Below, in pieces: positions 8,688 through 16,978 of a stretch of DNA of 64,000 bases. Position numbers and translations under genes: made by a program. The notes beneath the pieces were generated by a model that did no database searches, had not been told where the DNA came from, and was given only the letters and a program-made list of their open reading frames with translations. How positions within the stretch are numbered: the stretch's first letter is position 1; every line of letters starts with the position of its first letter. Origin of the DNA: Nocardia transvalensis (GTDB lineage Bacteria; Actinomycetota; Actinomycetes; Mycobacteriales; Mycobacteriaceae); contig NZ_JADLQQ010000008.1 in NCBI RefSeq assembly GCF_015477765.1, positions 310,001-374,000 of the forward strand, in the 5' to 3' direction.

Positions 8688-9878
8688 TCAGCCGCAGCGC
8701 AGGAGTGCCTGGTGGAGGTTGCGGGCGCGGGCGTCGTCGAGGATGGCCATGCCCAGGCGGTTCATCGTGTAGCCGAAGCCCAGACCCGTTGTGGGGTCGG
8801 CGAATCCGACCGAACCGCCGAGGCCGGTGGTGCCGAAGGCGCGCTTGTCGGAGCCGAAACGGAAGGCGCCGCACGACTTCCGGAAGCCGAGATGGTAGCG
8901 GCTGCGGGTCAGCAGTACAAGATCCGCGGCGGGGACGTCGTCGGCGGTGTCGGCGGTGGCGAGCCGGTCCAGCAGGGCATCGTCGATCGGCAGCTGACCC
9001 GTGCGTGCGGCGGCGGCACCGTAGACGCGCGCCAGGGCGCGGGCATTGCCGACACCGCCGGAGCCCGGATGTTCGACGCCGAGGTATTCGCGCCGCGCGG
9101 CCCGCACGGCGGCGCCGACGCGCGGGCTGCTCAGCGCCCGATAGGTCAGTCCGCGCTTGGCGTACAGCTGGACCCCGACGCGCAGCGGGAGATCTCGCTC
9201 GTAGCGCAGGACGTCGAGGCCTCGCGTGGCGGCCAGGGTGGCGATGCGGTCCATCGGCTCGTCCTCGGGCAGGCCGATGTGGAAATCCACACCCAGCGGC
9301 TTGGCGAACTCCTGGGCGAACACCGTGCCCAGCGTGCGGTGACCCGGATCGACCCGGCGAATCAGCTCGCCCTGATACAGCCCCGCCGTCATGGGGTGGT
9401 AGCCGTGCCGGGTGCCCGGCCGCCACATCGGTTTCTGGTCGGCGAGAATCGTGGCCAATGCGTCCGGATCGGCCAGATCCCGTAGCCGCACAACCCGATC
9501 CAGCACCGGCAGCCCGGCCTGATGGTCGATCAGCTGGCGCACGGTGATCGAATCCTTACCGTGCGCGCCGAACTCCGGCCAGTACTGCGCCACCGGCCGC
9601 TCGTAATCCAGCAGTCCGCGCGAGACCGCATGTGCGATCACGAAGGCCGCCATGCCCTTGGTGGAGGAGAACACCGGAACCATGGTGTCGCGCTCCCACG
9701 CGCGGGTGCGCCCTCGATCCCGGTACCCGGCCCACAGATCCACGACCGGCCGATCTCCGGCATACACCGCGACCGCGGCGCCGATCTCCCCGTGATGGGT
9801 GAAGTTGCGCCGGAACGCGTCCGCGACAGGCCCGAATCCTGCGTCCACGTCGCCGTGGATGGTGGGTTGTGCACTCAT
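8688..9878 (-). CDS. Beta-lactamase-fold serine hydrolase (EstB-like esterase)
   Basis: A 396-aa class C beta-lactamase/esterase family protein. The active-site S-x-x-K tetrad is S-S-T-K-G near residue 72, with downstream G-Y-H-P-M-T in the region of the Y-x-N motif and a C-terminal G-G-S-V-G loop. Start chosen at ATG 9878; the frame remains open to 9968 but that extension lacks family features and overlaps the divergent gene start. No signal peptide is seen, so it is probably cytoplasmic. It is divergent from a second, smaller hydrolase of the same fold. Lipid ester or amide hydrolysis is likely; the substrate is not known. Confidence 0.8.
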   Translation of the reverse strand: MSAQPTIHGDVDAGFGPVADAFRRNFTHHGEIGAAVAVYAGDRPVVDLWAGYRDRGRTRAWERDTMVPVFSSTKGMAAFVIAHAVSRGLLDYERPVAQYWPEFGAHGKDSITVRQLIDHQAGLPVLDRVVRLRDLADPDALATILADQKPMWRPGTRHGYHPMTAGLYQGELIRRVDPGHRTLGTVFAQEFAKPLGVDFHIGLPEDEPMDRIATLAATRGLDVLRYERDLPLRVGVQLYAKRGLTYRALSSPRVGAAVRAARREYLGVEHPGSGGVGNARALARVYGAAAARTGQLPIDDALLDRLATADTADDVPAADLVLLTRSRYHLGFRKSCGAFRFGSDKRAFGTTGLGGSVGFADPTTGLGFGYTMNRLGMAILDDARARNLHQALLRCG

Positions 9879-9958
9879 AACGGTACCGATCGTAACTGCA
9901 AACGGTATTCCGGCATGCGGCTCGCTACCGCGGGGAGCGGGGTCGTAGGCTCGATGGC

Positions 9959-10795
9959 GTGCGTGCACTGGAGCAGATTCGACAGTGGCCGGTCCGGCAT
10001 ACTGCGGCGGGCGCGGTGACCGCGCAGGGGGTGGCGGGTGCCGAGGGTGATGGCGAACGCGTGTTCGCGCTGGCCTCGGTCACGAAACCGCTTGTCGCCT
10101 ACGCGGTTCTGGTCGCCGTCGAAGAGGGCGCGATCGAGCTCGATCAGCCGGCCGGGCCGCCGGGGTCGACGGTGCGGCATCTGCTGGCCCACACCTCCGG
10201 CGTGGCATTCGACACCACCGTGATCATGGCGAAGCCGGGCGAACGCCGGATCTACTCGAGTGCCGGATTCGAGGTCCTCGCCAAGTTCGTGGCCGAGCAG
10301 ACGACGATCGCATTCGAGGATTATCTGCACGAGGCCGTATTCGAGCCCCTCGGAATGAAATCCTCGGTCCTGACGGGTTCGGCAGGCCACGCCGCGCGCT
10401 CCTCGCTGAACGATATGGTGCGATTCGCCCAAGAGTTGCTTCACCCTACTCTGATCACCGAGCAAACGCTCGCCGAGGCAACCACCGTGCAATTCCCGGG
10501 CACCAATGGCGTACTGCCGGGCTACGGTTCGCAGCGCCCCAACGATTGGGGTCTGGGTTTCGAGATTCGTGACCACAAGACTCCCCATTGGACCGGTGCG
10601 GCGAACTCGCCGCGCACCTTCGGTCATTTCGGGCAGTCCGGCACCTTTCTGTGGGTGGATCCGGAGATCGGGGTGGCATGTGTGTCGCTGAGCGACGAAA
10701 ATTTCGGGGACTGGGCGCGTGCGGTATGGCCCACGCTGAGCGATGCGGTGATCGCGGAGGCCGCAGGGGCCTCGCGACACGGTCCGATAAAGTAA
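9959..10795 (+). CDS. Beta-lactamase-fold serine hydrolase, short form
   Basis: A 278-aa serine hydrolase with the active-site motif S-V-T-K (A-S-V-T-K-P, about residue 39), an I-Y-S-S-A-G-F segment matching the Y-x-N region, and H-F-G-Q-S-G near the C-terminus in place of the K-T-G box. Start is GTG 9959 (M-R-A-L-E). It is shorter than the divergent paralogue because it lacks N-terminal and loop insertions. The pair are divergent with an 80-bp promoter region between them, so they may share control. No export signal is visible. Substrate unknown. Confidence 0.78.
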   Translation: MRALEQIRQWPVRHTAAGAVTAQGVAGAEGDGERVFALASVTKPLVAYAVLVAVEEGAIELDQPAGPPGSTVRHLLAHTSGVAFDTTVIMAKPGERRIYSSAGFEVLAKFVAEQTTIAFEDYLHEAVFEPLGMKSSVLTGSAGHAARSSLNDMVRFAQELLHPTLITEQTLAEATTVQFPGTNGVLPGYGSQRPNDWGLGFEIRDHKTPHWTGAANSPRTFGHFGQSGTFLWVDPEIGVACVSLSDENFGDWARAVWPTLSDAVIAEAAGASRHGPIK

Positions 10796-10889
10796 CACCC
10801 GTAACTTCGGGCACTCCAGTAAACTCAGGCCACGCCGGCTCGACGGGTCGTTGGGGAAGACGTCCAACGTCGAGGCTGGAGGTGTGCTG

Positions 10890-11423
10890 GTGCGCGGATC
10901 GAATCAGTTCGCGGACATGACGGCGGGTGTCGTGTACATCCATTCGTCGCCTGCCGCGCTGTGCCCGCACATCGAGTGGACCCTCTCCTCGACCTTGAAG
11001 GCTCCGGCGACATTGCGCTGGACCTCTCAACCGGTGGCGCCCGGACAGCTGCGTGCGATCACCGACTGGGTGGGGCCGGTCGGCACCGGTGCGCGGATAG
11101 CCGACGCGTTGCGCGCGTGGCCGGTTTTACGTTTCGAAGTGACCGAGGACCCCAGCGAGGGAGTGGACGGAGAGCGCTTCAGTTTCGTTCCCGGCCTCGG
11201 ACTGTGGCGCGGTGCAACGAGCGCCAACGGCGATGTCGTGGTGGGCGAGATGCGCCTGCGCGCCATTGTTCGCGCCGCCCGCGACCGCGGCCGCCACACC
11301 ACCGCCGAAATCGCCGCGGAAATCGACTATGCCCTCGGCGCCCCCTGGGACGACGACCTCGAGCCGTACCGCACCGGCGGCGAGGGCGCGGAGATCACCT
11401 GGCTGCGCCGCGACGTGGGGTGA
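10890..11423 (+). CDS. DUF3145 family protein
   Basis: A 177-aa protein of the actinobacterial DUF3145 family, recognised by F-A-D-x-T-A-G-V-V-Y-I-H, the H-I-E-W-x-L-S-S-T-L segment, V-G-P-V-G-T-G-A and E-V-T-E-D-P-S-E-G. The start is taken as GTG 10890 because TGGAGG (about 10877-10882) sits 7 bp upstream and family members begin at this residue. The family is conserved and usually single-copy in mycolate-containing actinobacteria, but its role is unknown. Its 3' end overlaps the convergent GNAT gene by 29 bp. Confidence 0.85.
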   Translation: MRGSNQFADMTAGVVYIHSSPAALCPHIEWTLSSTLKAPATLRWTSQPVAPGQLRAITDWVGPVGTGARIADALRAWPVLRFEVTEDPSEGVDGERFSFVPGLGLWRGATSANGDVVVGEMRLRAIVRAARDRGRHTTAEIAAEIDYALGAPWDDDLEPYRTGGEGAEITWLRRDVG

Positions 11424-12021
11424 ACCGCGCGGGGCGCAGCATGCCCCACAGTGTCGGGCCGCCCGGCACTCGGACGGGGTGGGTCAGTGCGAACCCGACC
11501 CGTTGGTAGTAGGGGATCGTGCTTTCGCGTGTGCACACCAGATAGGCGTCCAACCCCGTTCGATCACAGACCTCGAGCCGTTCCTGTAACAGCAGCATGC
11601 CCGCGCCCTGGCCGCGGACGACAGCGGCAGTAGCCAAGGTATTCAGATACCAGTGCGGCTGTGCCGGGTACGACTGCTCGATCGCGTGTTGAATCACCAG
11701 CCCGGCCCGAACGCGACTCCGCAGCACGGTGAGCAGTGGCGGTATCGCCCGCATCCGGGCGATACGCGTCTGCGACCAGGTTGGCGGATGCCAGCAGGCG
11801 ACACCGGTCACACGTCCCGACTCTTCCCGGACGAGGTGCAGTCCGTCGAGCGGATGGCTGTATCGCAGGGACAGCTCGAAATACCGCGGGAGCACCCGGT
11901 GCCGCCGGTGCGCATCGGGCCAGATGAACGAGTGCACCGGGTCGTCGGCAAACCCTTCCGCCAGGACCGCGGCGCATGCCTTCAGATCCTCCGGCCGGGC
12001 CGGTTCCACCTGATACCCCAC
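11395..12021 (-). CDS. GNAT family N-acetyltransferase
   Basis: A 208-aa GNAT fold protein: N-terminal V-E-P-A-R-P-E-D-L, a central beta strand with G-V-A-C-W, then the acetyl-CoA pyrophosphate loop R-G-Q-G-A-G (after L-N-T-L-A-T) and the C-terminal Y-Y-Q-R-V-G-F motif typical of the family. I chose GTG 12021, where the domain starts; an ATG at 12090 is in frame but would add a non-conserved 23-residue leader lying in the divergent promoter region. The 3' end overlaps DUF3145 tail to tail. The acceptor substrate cannot be told. Confidence 0.75.
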   Translation of the reverse strand: MGYQVEPARPEDLKACAAVLAEGFADDPVHSFIWPDAHRRHRVLPRYFELSLRYSHPLDGLHLVREESGRVTGVACWHPPTWSQTRIARMRAIPPLLTVLRSRVRAGLVIQHAIEQSYPAQPHWYLNTLATAAVVRGQGAGMLLLQERLEVCDRTGLDAYLVCTRESTIPYYQRVGFALTHPVRVPGGPTLWGMLRPARFTPRRGAAR

Positions 12022-12110
12022 GTCTCGAATTCTGCCGTACGGCGCGGGCGCATTCGCTCTCGACGCGCTGTGGCACAGTGTCTCGGACACAACAGGAGGG
12101 GAGTACAGCC

Positions 12111-13121
12111 ATGGAGGGGAAACGGGTTCTCATCGAGACCCTGGGGGAGCTCGAGGAATGGTCGGTTCTCGCGGTCGACGGGCGACCGGCGCAGTGGCGG
12201 GTGCCGCGGCGGGTGGTGACGCCCGCAGTATTGGAGGTGGTCACGCAAGCCCACGAGCGGTGTGAGCCAGCCGAGGCGGAGCTGTCGGAGAGGGCCCGAG
12301 GCGAGGGGCCACTGGCGGTGTCGGCGCTGCCGATCATGGGCCCCGGCGGCCGGGTGCACGCAGTTCAGGTCTGCATGGCTCCGCTCGGCGCGCCGTTGCC
12401 CGAACCGTATGCCGTTGCCGCATTCGACTATTCTTCACGGACGCGCTCGATCCGGGTGGACGGTACGCCTTTCGGCTGGTCGCTTCCGCGTGATCGGTCG
12501 AATTGGACTGTGCCGGAAGCATTTCGGTACGTGGAGCGATTCGACGGGTCGATGGATCTGATCCTGCGGACCCTCGAGCCCGTCGAGAACACCCGATGGA
12601 TCGGCGATGTCACCGCACGCATCGGCGAAGACCTTCGTCGCTACCGCCTGGCGCTGCGCAACGGCCGCGGGAATGCCTGCACACACTGGCTCGGAGTCGT
12701 GCACGATGTCACCGAACACCTTGCACCCGAGCCGATTTCGCTCGACACCGCCGCGCTCACCGCATTGGGCAAGCAGCGGTCGGATCGTACCCATCTGGTG
12801 CTGGCCGATGCGCAACACGTGCGGCTGATCCGCTGGATCACCGAACCGGTTCCGGGCATCCAATGGAAAGGCATGGTCGACGACCGCGATACCCCGCATC
12901 CCGACGATGTCGCCCGCATCTTCGCCGAGGTGGGTCGCAACGTTCAGCAGGGCCGCCCGCACGGCCGGGTCGATCGGGTCCGGTTGCGCCGCATCGGCGG
13001 TGGCTGGACCGTCGTCGACACGGCGGGCACGATCATCCCCACCCCCGAGTCCTCGGCCTTGATGCTGATCGAATTCACGGTCGTGGGTAGCTCGGACGAG
13101 CCCGACCCTACCGAGCCCTAG
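12111..13121 (+). CDS. GAF/PAS-like sensory domain protein (DUF5593-like)
   Basis: A 336-aa soluble protein. The ATG at 12111 has a strong AGGAGGGGAG site 8 bp upstream. The N-terminal third (E-T-L-G-E-L-E-E-W, W-R-V-P-R-R-V-V-T-P) and the PAS-like middle and C-terminal parts resemble actinobacterial GAF/DUF5593 proteins from Nocardia and Rhodococcus as I recall them. No enzyme, DNA-binding or kinase domain is evident, so a sensory or scaffold role is the best guess. The stop codon lies inside a small palindrome (13112-13126) shared with the convergent coiled-coil gene. Confidence 0.6.
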   Translation: MEGKRVLIETLGELEEWSVLAVDGRPAQWRVPRRVVTPAVLEVVTQAHERCEPAEAELSERARGEGPLAVSALPIMGPGGRVHAVQVCMAPLGAPLPEPYAVAAFDYSSRTRSIRVDGTPFGWSLPRDRSNWTVPEAFRYVERFDGSMDLILRTLEPVENTRWIGDVTARIGEDLRRYRLALRNGRGNACTHWLGVVHDVTEHLAPEPISLDTAALTALGKQRSDRTHLVLADAQHVRLIRWITEPVPGIQWKGMVDDRDTPHPDDVARIFAEVGRNVQQGRPHGRVDRVRLRRIGGGWTVVDTAGTIIPTPESSALMLIEFTVVGSSDEPDPTEP

Positions 13122-13142
13122 GCTCGCCCTGCCCGCATGCCC

Positions 13143-13406
13143 CTATCCCTCAGGGGGCGCCTCGCGTCCGCGCAGGAGGCGTAATTCCTCTTCCAGCACG
13201 GTGATTCGGTGATCCACCAGATGTTCGAGTTCGATGAGATCGTGGCGGAGCTCGATCTGCTCGTACTGCATGCGCACGAAATCCTCACAGAGGCGCGTGA
13301 AATCCGCCGCGAGGGCCTGCATATCGGCCTGCGCCGCATCCAGGGCGGTCAGGGTTCGCCGCAGGTCCTCCTGGGCGGCGGTGAGCTGGTGCTGCAGATC
13401 CTCCAT
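13143..13406 (-). CDS. Small coiled-coil protein
   Basis: An 87-aa acidic protein that is almost entirely predicted helix with heptad-like spacing of Leu/Ile (L-Q-H-Q-L, L-R-R-T-L, L-E-H-L-V, L-E-E-E-L-R-L-L). The ATG at 13406 follows GAGGGGG by about 6 bp, a strong ribosome site. No family is recognised. It is separate from the FAS-II operon downstream because a terminator lies in between. A dyad and two DnaA-box-like sequences lie just upstream of it. Confidence 0.6.
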   Translation of the reverse strand: MEDLQHQLTAAQEDLRRTLTALDAAQADMQALAADFTRLCEDFVRMQYEQIELRHDLIELEHLVDHRITVLEEELRLLRGREAPPEG

Positions 13407-13437
13407 GAATCCCCCTCGATCGTGCCGTGATATGCGG

Positions 13438-13517
13438 ACTTCCGCAGCCTACGCCAGGGTGCGGAAGTGACCGCCCCGCCGTGGAGCGAGTTGTCCACAG
13501 GCCGAGAGCTATCCACA
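13438..13517. promoter_or_regulatory. Dyad plus two DnaA-box-like sites in the spacer upstream of the coiled-coil gene
   Basis: The 9-bp arms ACTTCCGCA (13438-13446) and TGCGGAAGT (13460-13468) form a perfect inverted repeat with a 13-nt spacer. Just beyond are TTGTCCACA (13491-13499) and CTATCCACA (13509-13517), both matching the actinobacterial DnaA-box consensus. They sit in the 277-bp non-coding stretch 13407-13683, in which I see no other gene. The dyad could be an operator for the small gene at 13406; DnaA binding is inference. Confidence 0.4.
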
Positions 13518-13683
13518 GATCCGTGAATGGCGTAGATCCCGGCCCGGCATGCGGGAATCATGAAGTGGCACGCCGCGATCGCGGAAGTGGAATGCCGGGA
13601 CGACGGGGAGGGCGCCGAGATGGCCGGAGGGACATGCGGGGAAGTGGGCAGCGGCACTGCGGGGATGGGCGAGGGTGGGCACG

Positions 13684-13721
13684 AAAAAGGTGGGCGGGCC
13701 GGGAGTTCCGGGCCGCCCGCC
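13684..13721 (-). terminator. Rho-independent terminator of the FAS-II operon
   Basis: On the minus strand, just after the accD6 stop, a GC hairpin with stem GGCGGGC/GCCCGCC (13693-13699 with 13715-13721) and further internal pairing is followed by CCACC and five T residues (plus-strand A tract 13684-13688). Confidence 0.7.
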
Positions 13722-13736
13722 TGGTCTCGCTATCGC

Positions 13737-15167
13737 TTACAGCGGGATGTTCTTGTTGTGGGTGGGTCGCGACGGGGCCGAGGCGAGGGCGGCGGCGATG
13801 GTGGAGCGGGTCTTGGCGGGGTCGATGACCTCGTCGACGACGCCGATGGACAGGGCGCGGCCGATGCCTCCGGCGGTGGCCTCGTGCTCGGCGGTCAGTC
13901 GCTCGAGCATGGCCTCGCGCTCTTCCTCGGGGGCGGCGGCCAGGGCCTTCTTGTGCAGAATCTGCACGGCGGCCTTGGCGCCCATGACGGCGACCTCGGA
14001 GCCCGGCCACGCGTAGACCGCGGTCGCGCCCAGCGAGCGGGCGTTCATGGCGATGTAGGCGCCGCCGTAGATCTTGCGGGTCACCAGGGTGACGCGCGGA
14101 ACGGTGGCCTCGGCGAAGGCATGCAGCAGTTTGGCGCCGCGGCGCACCACGCCCTCCCACTCCATGCCGACGCCGGGCAGGTACCCGGGCACGTCGGTGA
14201 CCACGATCATGGGAAGGCCGAAGGAATTGCACAACCGCACGAAACGCGCTGCCTTCTCGGCACTTTCGGTGTCCAGACAGCCGCCCAGGTGCAGCGGGTT
14301 GTTGGCCAGCACACCGACGGTCCGCCCGGCGAGGCGGCCGATACCGGTCACCATGCTGCGCGCGTAGCCGCCCTGCAACTCCTCGAAGGAGGATTCGCCG
14401 TCGACGTTGTCGAGCAGCTCGTGGATGATCGGCTTGACGTTGTAGGCGCGCTTGACCGACTCGGGCAGCATGGCCTGCAGGTCGACATCGCCGTGCTCGG
14501 CGGCGACCATATCGAACTCGCCCTGTTCGGCGAACATCGAGACCAGCCGGCGGGCGCGGTGCATGGCATCGGCCTCGTCGTTGGCGGTGATGTGGCTGAC
14601 GCCGGACTTCTTGCCGTGCGTGGCCGGACCGCCCAGGGTCTCCATGTCGACGTTCTCACCGGTGACCGAGCGGACGACGTCCGGGCCGGTGACGAAGATG
14701 CGGCCCTCGGGGGCCATGATCACGATATCGGTGAGTGCGGGACCGTAGGCGGCACCACCGGCGGCGAAGCCGACCACCACGGAAATCTGGGGGACCAGGC
14801 CCGAGGCACGCACCATGGCCTCGAACACCTGACCGACCGCATGCAGCGACTCCACACCCTCGGCCAGGCGGGCACCACCGGAGTGCCAGATGCCGACCAC
14901 GGGAACCTTGGAGTCGATCGCGGTGTCGATCGCGTCCACGATGTGCTTGCAACCCTCGACGCCCATGGCGCCACCCATCACGGTGGCGTCGGAGCAGTAG
15001 GCGACGGTGCGCACCCCGTCGATCTCGCCGATGGCGGCCAGGACGCCGGACTTGTCACGAGGATGAAGGGGAAGAACCGTTCCGGTATCGAAGAAGCGCT
15101 GCAACCGACCCAGCGGATCACGGGGATCGGTCGCGGCATCCGCCTGGGCGGGGGCCATGATGGTCAT
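13737..15167 (-). CDS. accD6: Acyl-CoA carboxylase beta subunit (AccD6-like)
   Basis: A 476-aa carboxyltransferase subunit that moves a carboxyl group from carboxybiotin to acetyl- or propionyl-CoA, supplying malonyl-CoA to FAS-II. Motifs include G-G-A-M-G, the first oxyanion region S-G-G-A-R-L-A-E-G, G-F-A-A-G-G-A-A-Y and the second oxyanion segment G-A-Y-I-A-M-N. Start ATG 15167 has GAGGAGAT upstream; the frame is open to 15272 but without a site. It is last in the operon fabD-acpM-kasA-accD6, as in Mycobacterium tuberculosis, and is followed by a terminator. The biotin-carrying alpha subunit is elsewhere. Confidence 0.9.
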   Translation of the reverse strand: MTIMAPAQADAATDPRDPLGRLQRFFDTGTVLPLHPRDKSGVLAAIGEIDGVRTVAYCSDATVMGGAMGVEGCKHIVDAIDTAIDSKVPVVGIWHSGGARLAEGVESLHAVGQVFEAMVRASGLVPQISVVVGFAAGGAAYGPALTDIVIMAPEGRIFVTGPDVVRSVTGENVDMETLGGPATHGKKSGVSHITANDEADAMHRARRLVSMFAEQGEFDMVAAEHGDVDLQAMLPESVKRAYNVKPIIHELLDNVDGESSFEELQGGYARSMVTGIGRLAGRTVGVLANNPLHLGGCLDTESAEKAARFVRLCNSFGLPMIVVTDVPGYLPGVGMEWEGVVRRGAKLLHAFAEATVPRVTLVTRKIYGGAYIAMNARSLGATAVYAWPGSEVAVMGAKAAVQILHKKALAAAPEEEREAMLERLTAEHEATAGGIGRALSIGVVDEVIDPAKTRSTIAAALASAPSRPTHNKNIPL

Positions 15168-15301
15168 CGCGTAATCTCCTCGAGGGGATGCCGAGTCGCT
15201 GACGCGGCTGCAAATGTCGTTGTCCCGGTGGGGTTTTCGAGTTACGAGTTCGTCCATCGTCGAAAACCCCACCGGGACCGCTGTGGTGACCGATACCGAG
15301 A

Positions 15302-16552
15302 TCAGTATCGGCCGAAGGCGAGCGCGACATTGTGCCCACCGAAACCGAACGAGTTGTTGATCGCGTACTCGATGTCCTGACGACGAGCCTCGCCGTGCAC
15401 GACATCCAGGTCGATCTCCGGATCCTGGTTCTCCAGGTTCAGCGTGGGCGGCACGATGCCGTCGCGGATGCTGAGCACGGTGAGCACCGACTCGAGGGCG
15501 CCGACGGCACCGATCGAGTGGCCCAGGGCGGACTTGGGCGCGTAGACCGAGGCATGCTGCACCCCGGCCTTGTAGATCGCATTGGCTTCCGCCGTATCGC
15601 CGATCGGGGTGGCGGTCGCATGCGCGTTGATGTGGGTGACGTCCTTGGGCGCCAGCCCGGCGGTCTGCATCGCCCGCTGCATGGCGCGCGCTGCGCCGGT
15701 GCCCTCCGGGTCGGGGGCGACCAGGTGGAAACCGTCGGAGGTGATGCCCGCACCCAGCAGACGCGCGTGGATGGTGGCACCGCGTGCCTTGGCGTGCTCC
15801 TCGGTCTCGATGACCATGAGCGCGCCGGCCTCGCCGAAGACGAAGCCGTCACGGTCCTTGTCGAATGGACGCGAGGCGCCCTTCGGATCGTCGTTGCGGG
15901 TACTCATCGCCCGCATCATGGAGAACGCCGCGATCGGCACCGAGTCGATATAACCCTCGACACCGCCGGTGACGACCATGTCGGCATCGCCCATCACGAT
16001 CATGCGCCAGGCGTTGGCGATCGCCTCGGATCCCGACGAACATGCCGAAACCGGCGTGACCACTCCCGCTCGGGCCTGCAACTCCAAGCCCACAACGGCG
16101 GACGGGCCGTTCGGCATGACCATCTGAACGGCCAGCGGCGAAATCTTGCGATAGCCGCCGGTCTTCAGCTTGTCGACCGAATCGACGAGCGCGTCACCGC
16201 CGCCGAGTCCGGTACCGATCGCAACACCGAGTCGCTCGGAGTCGACCTCCGGGCTGCCGGCGTTCTTCCACACCTCGCGACCGAGGACGGTGGCGAGGCG
16301 CTCGACGTACGCCATACGACGGATCTCGACCCTGCTCAGCAAAGTGTCGGGGTTGACCTTGAGATGCCCGCCGATGCGGACCGGCAGGTCGTATTCCTCG
16401 ATGAAGGAATCCTCGAGCGTCTCGATACCGCTCTCGCCGTTGAGGAGTCCCTTCCACGTCGCATCGACATCACCCGCGATCGACGTGGTCGCCGCCAGGC
16501 TCGTTACGACGACGTTGGGGAAGTTCCCGTTCTTGGTGGAAGGAGTGGTCAC
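15302..16552 (-). CDS. kasA: 3-oxoacyl-ACP synthase (KasA type)
   Basis: A 416-aa beta-ketoacyl-ACP synthase II that elongates meromycolate precursors on AcpM using malonyl-AcpM. The Cys-His-His triad is visible: S-A-C-S-S-G (Cys near 171), N-A-H-A-T-A-T-P and G-H-S-I-G-A. The GTG start at 16552 lies 11 bp after the acpM stop. Only one Kas gene is present between acpM and accD6, whereas M. tuberculosis has kasA and kasB. A 134-bp gap to accD6 leaves room for separate control. Confidence 0.92.
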   Translation of the reverse strand: MTTPSTKNGNFPNVVVTSLAATTSIAGDVDATWKGLLNGESGIETLEDSFIEEYDLPVRIGGHLKVNPDTLLSRVEIRRMAYVERLATVLGREVWKNAGSPEVDSERLGVAIGTGLGGGDALVDSVDKLKTGGYRKISPLAVQMVMPNGPSAVVGLELQARAGVVTPVSACSSGSEAIANAWRMIVMGDADMVVTGGVEGYIDSVPIAAFSMMRAMSTRNDDPKGASRPFDKDRDGFVFGEAGALMVIETEEHAKARGATIHARLLGAGITSDGFHLVAPDPEGTGAARAMQRAMQTAGLAPKDVTHINAHATATPIGDTAEANAIYKAGVQHASVYAPKSALGHSIGAVGALESVLTVLSIRDGIVPPTLNLENQDPEIDLDVVHGEARRQDIEYAINNSFGFGGHNVALAFGRY

Positions 16553-16563
16553 GGTGTCGGCCC

Positions 16564-16866
16564 TTACTCCGCGTGCCCGAACTTGGCCTTGAGCTCCTCG
16601 GCTGCCTCGGAGTTCTCGGCCTCGAGCTTCTGGATGTAGGCAACGGCGTCGCCGACGGTCTTCAGGCTGGCCAGATCCTCGTCGGGGATCTTGACGCCGT
16701 ACTTGTCCTCCGTCTGCACGGCGATCTCGACCATCGACAGCGAGTCGATGTCCAGGTCGTCGACGAAGGACTTCTCCAAGGTCACCTCGGAGGGCTCGAT
16801 GCCCGTCACTTCCTCGATGATCTTCGCGAGCTCTTCGACGATCTGTTCCTGGGTCAGAGCGGCCAC
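16564..16866 (-). CDS. acpM: Meromycolate-extension acyl carrier protein
   Basis: A 100-aa acidic ACP with the phosphopantetheine motif D-I-D-S-L-S (Ser42). It is longer than a bacterial housekeeping ACP because of a C-terminal extension (K-L-E-A-E-N-S-E-A-A), a trait of mycobacterial-type AcpM. Start GTG 16866 with GAAGGGAG upstream. It carries growing fatty chains between FabD, KasA and the other FAS-II enzymes. It sits 112 bp after fabD and 11 bp before kasA. Confidence 0.92.
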   Translation of the reverse strand: MAALTQEQIVEELAKIIEEVTGIEPSEVTLEKSFVDDLDIDSLSMVEIAVQTEDKYGVKIPDEDLASLKTVGDAVAYIQKLEAENSEAAEELKAKFGHAE

Positions 16867-16978
16867 TTGGTGGCTCCCTTCTTGTTACTCTGTGGGGTCC
16901 GATTCTTTCTTCGGTACGAGGCGGACTTTCGTTTCCGTCCGCTCGTTCGCGGCCGCATCACTGCGGGCCGCGAGAAAG

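Noticed and set aside
13112..13126. Palindrome CGAGCC-CTA-GGCTCG at the end of the GAF-like gene as a bidirectional terminator
   Set aside because: The stem is only 6 bp and no T-tract follows on either strand.
13560..15380. A 606-codon open frame on the plus strand
   Set aside because: It is antisense to accD6, whose motifs and operon position are certain; its Gly/Asp/His-rich composition is a mirror of GC-rich codons.
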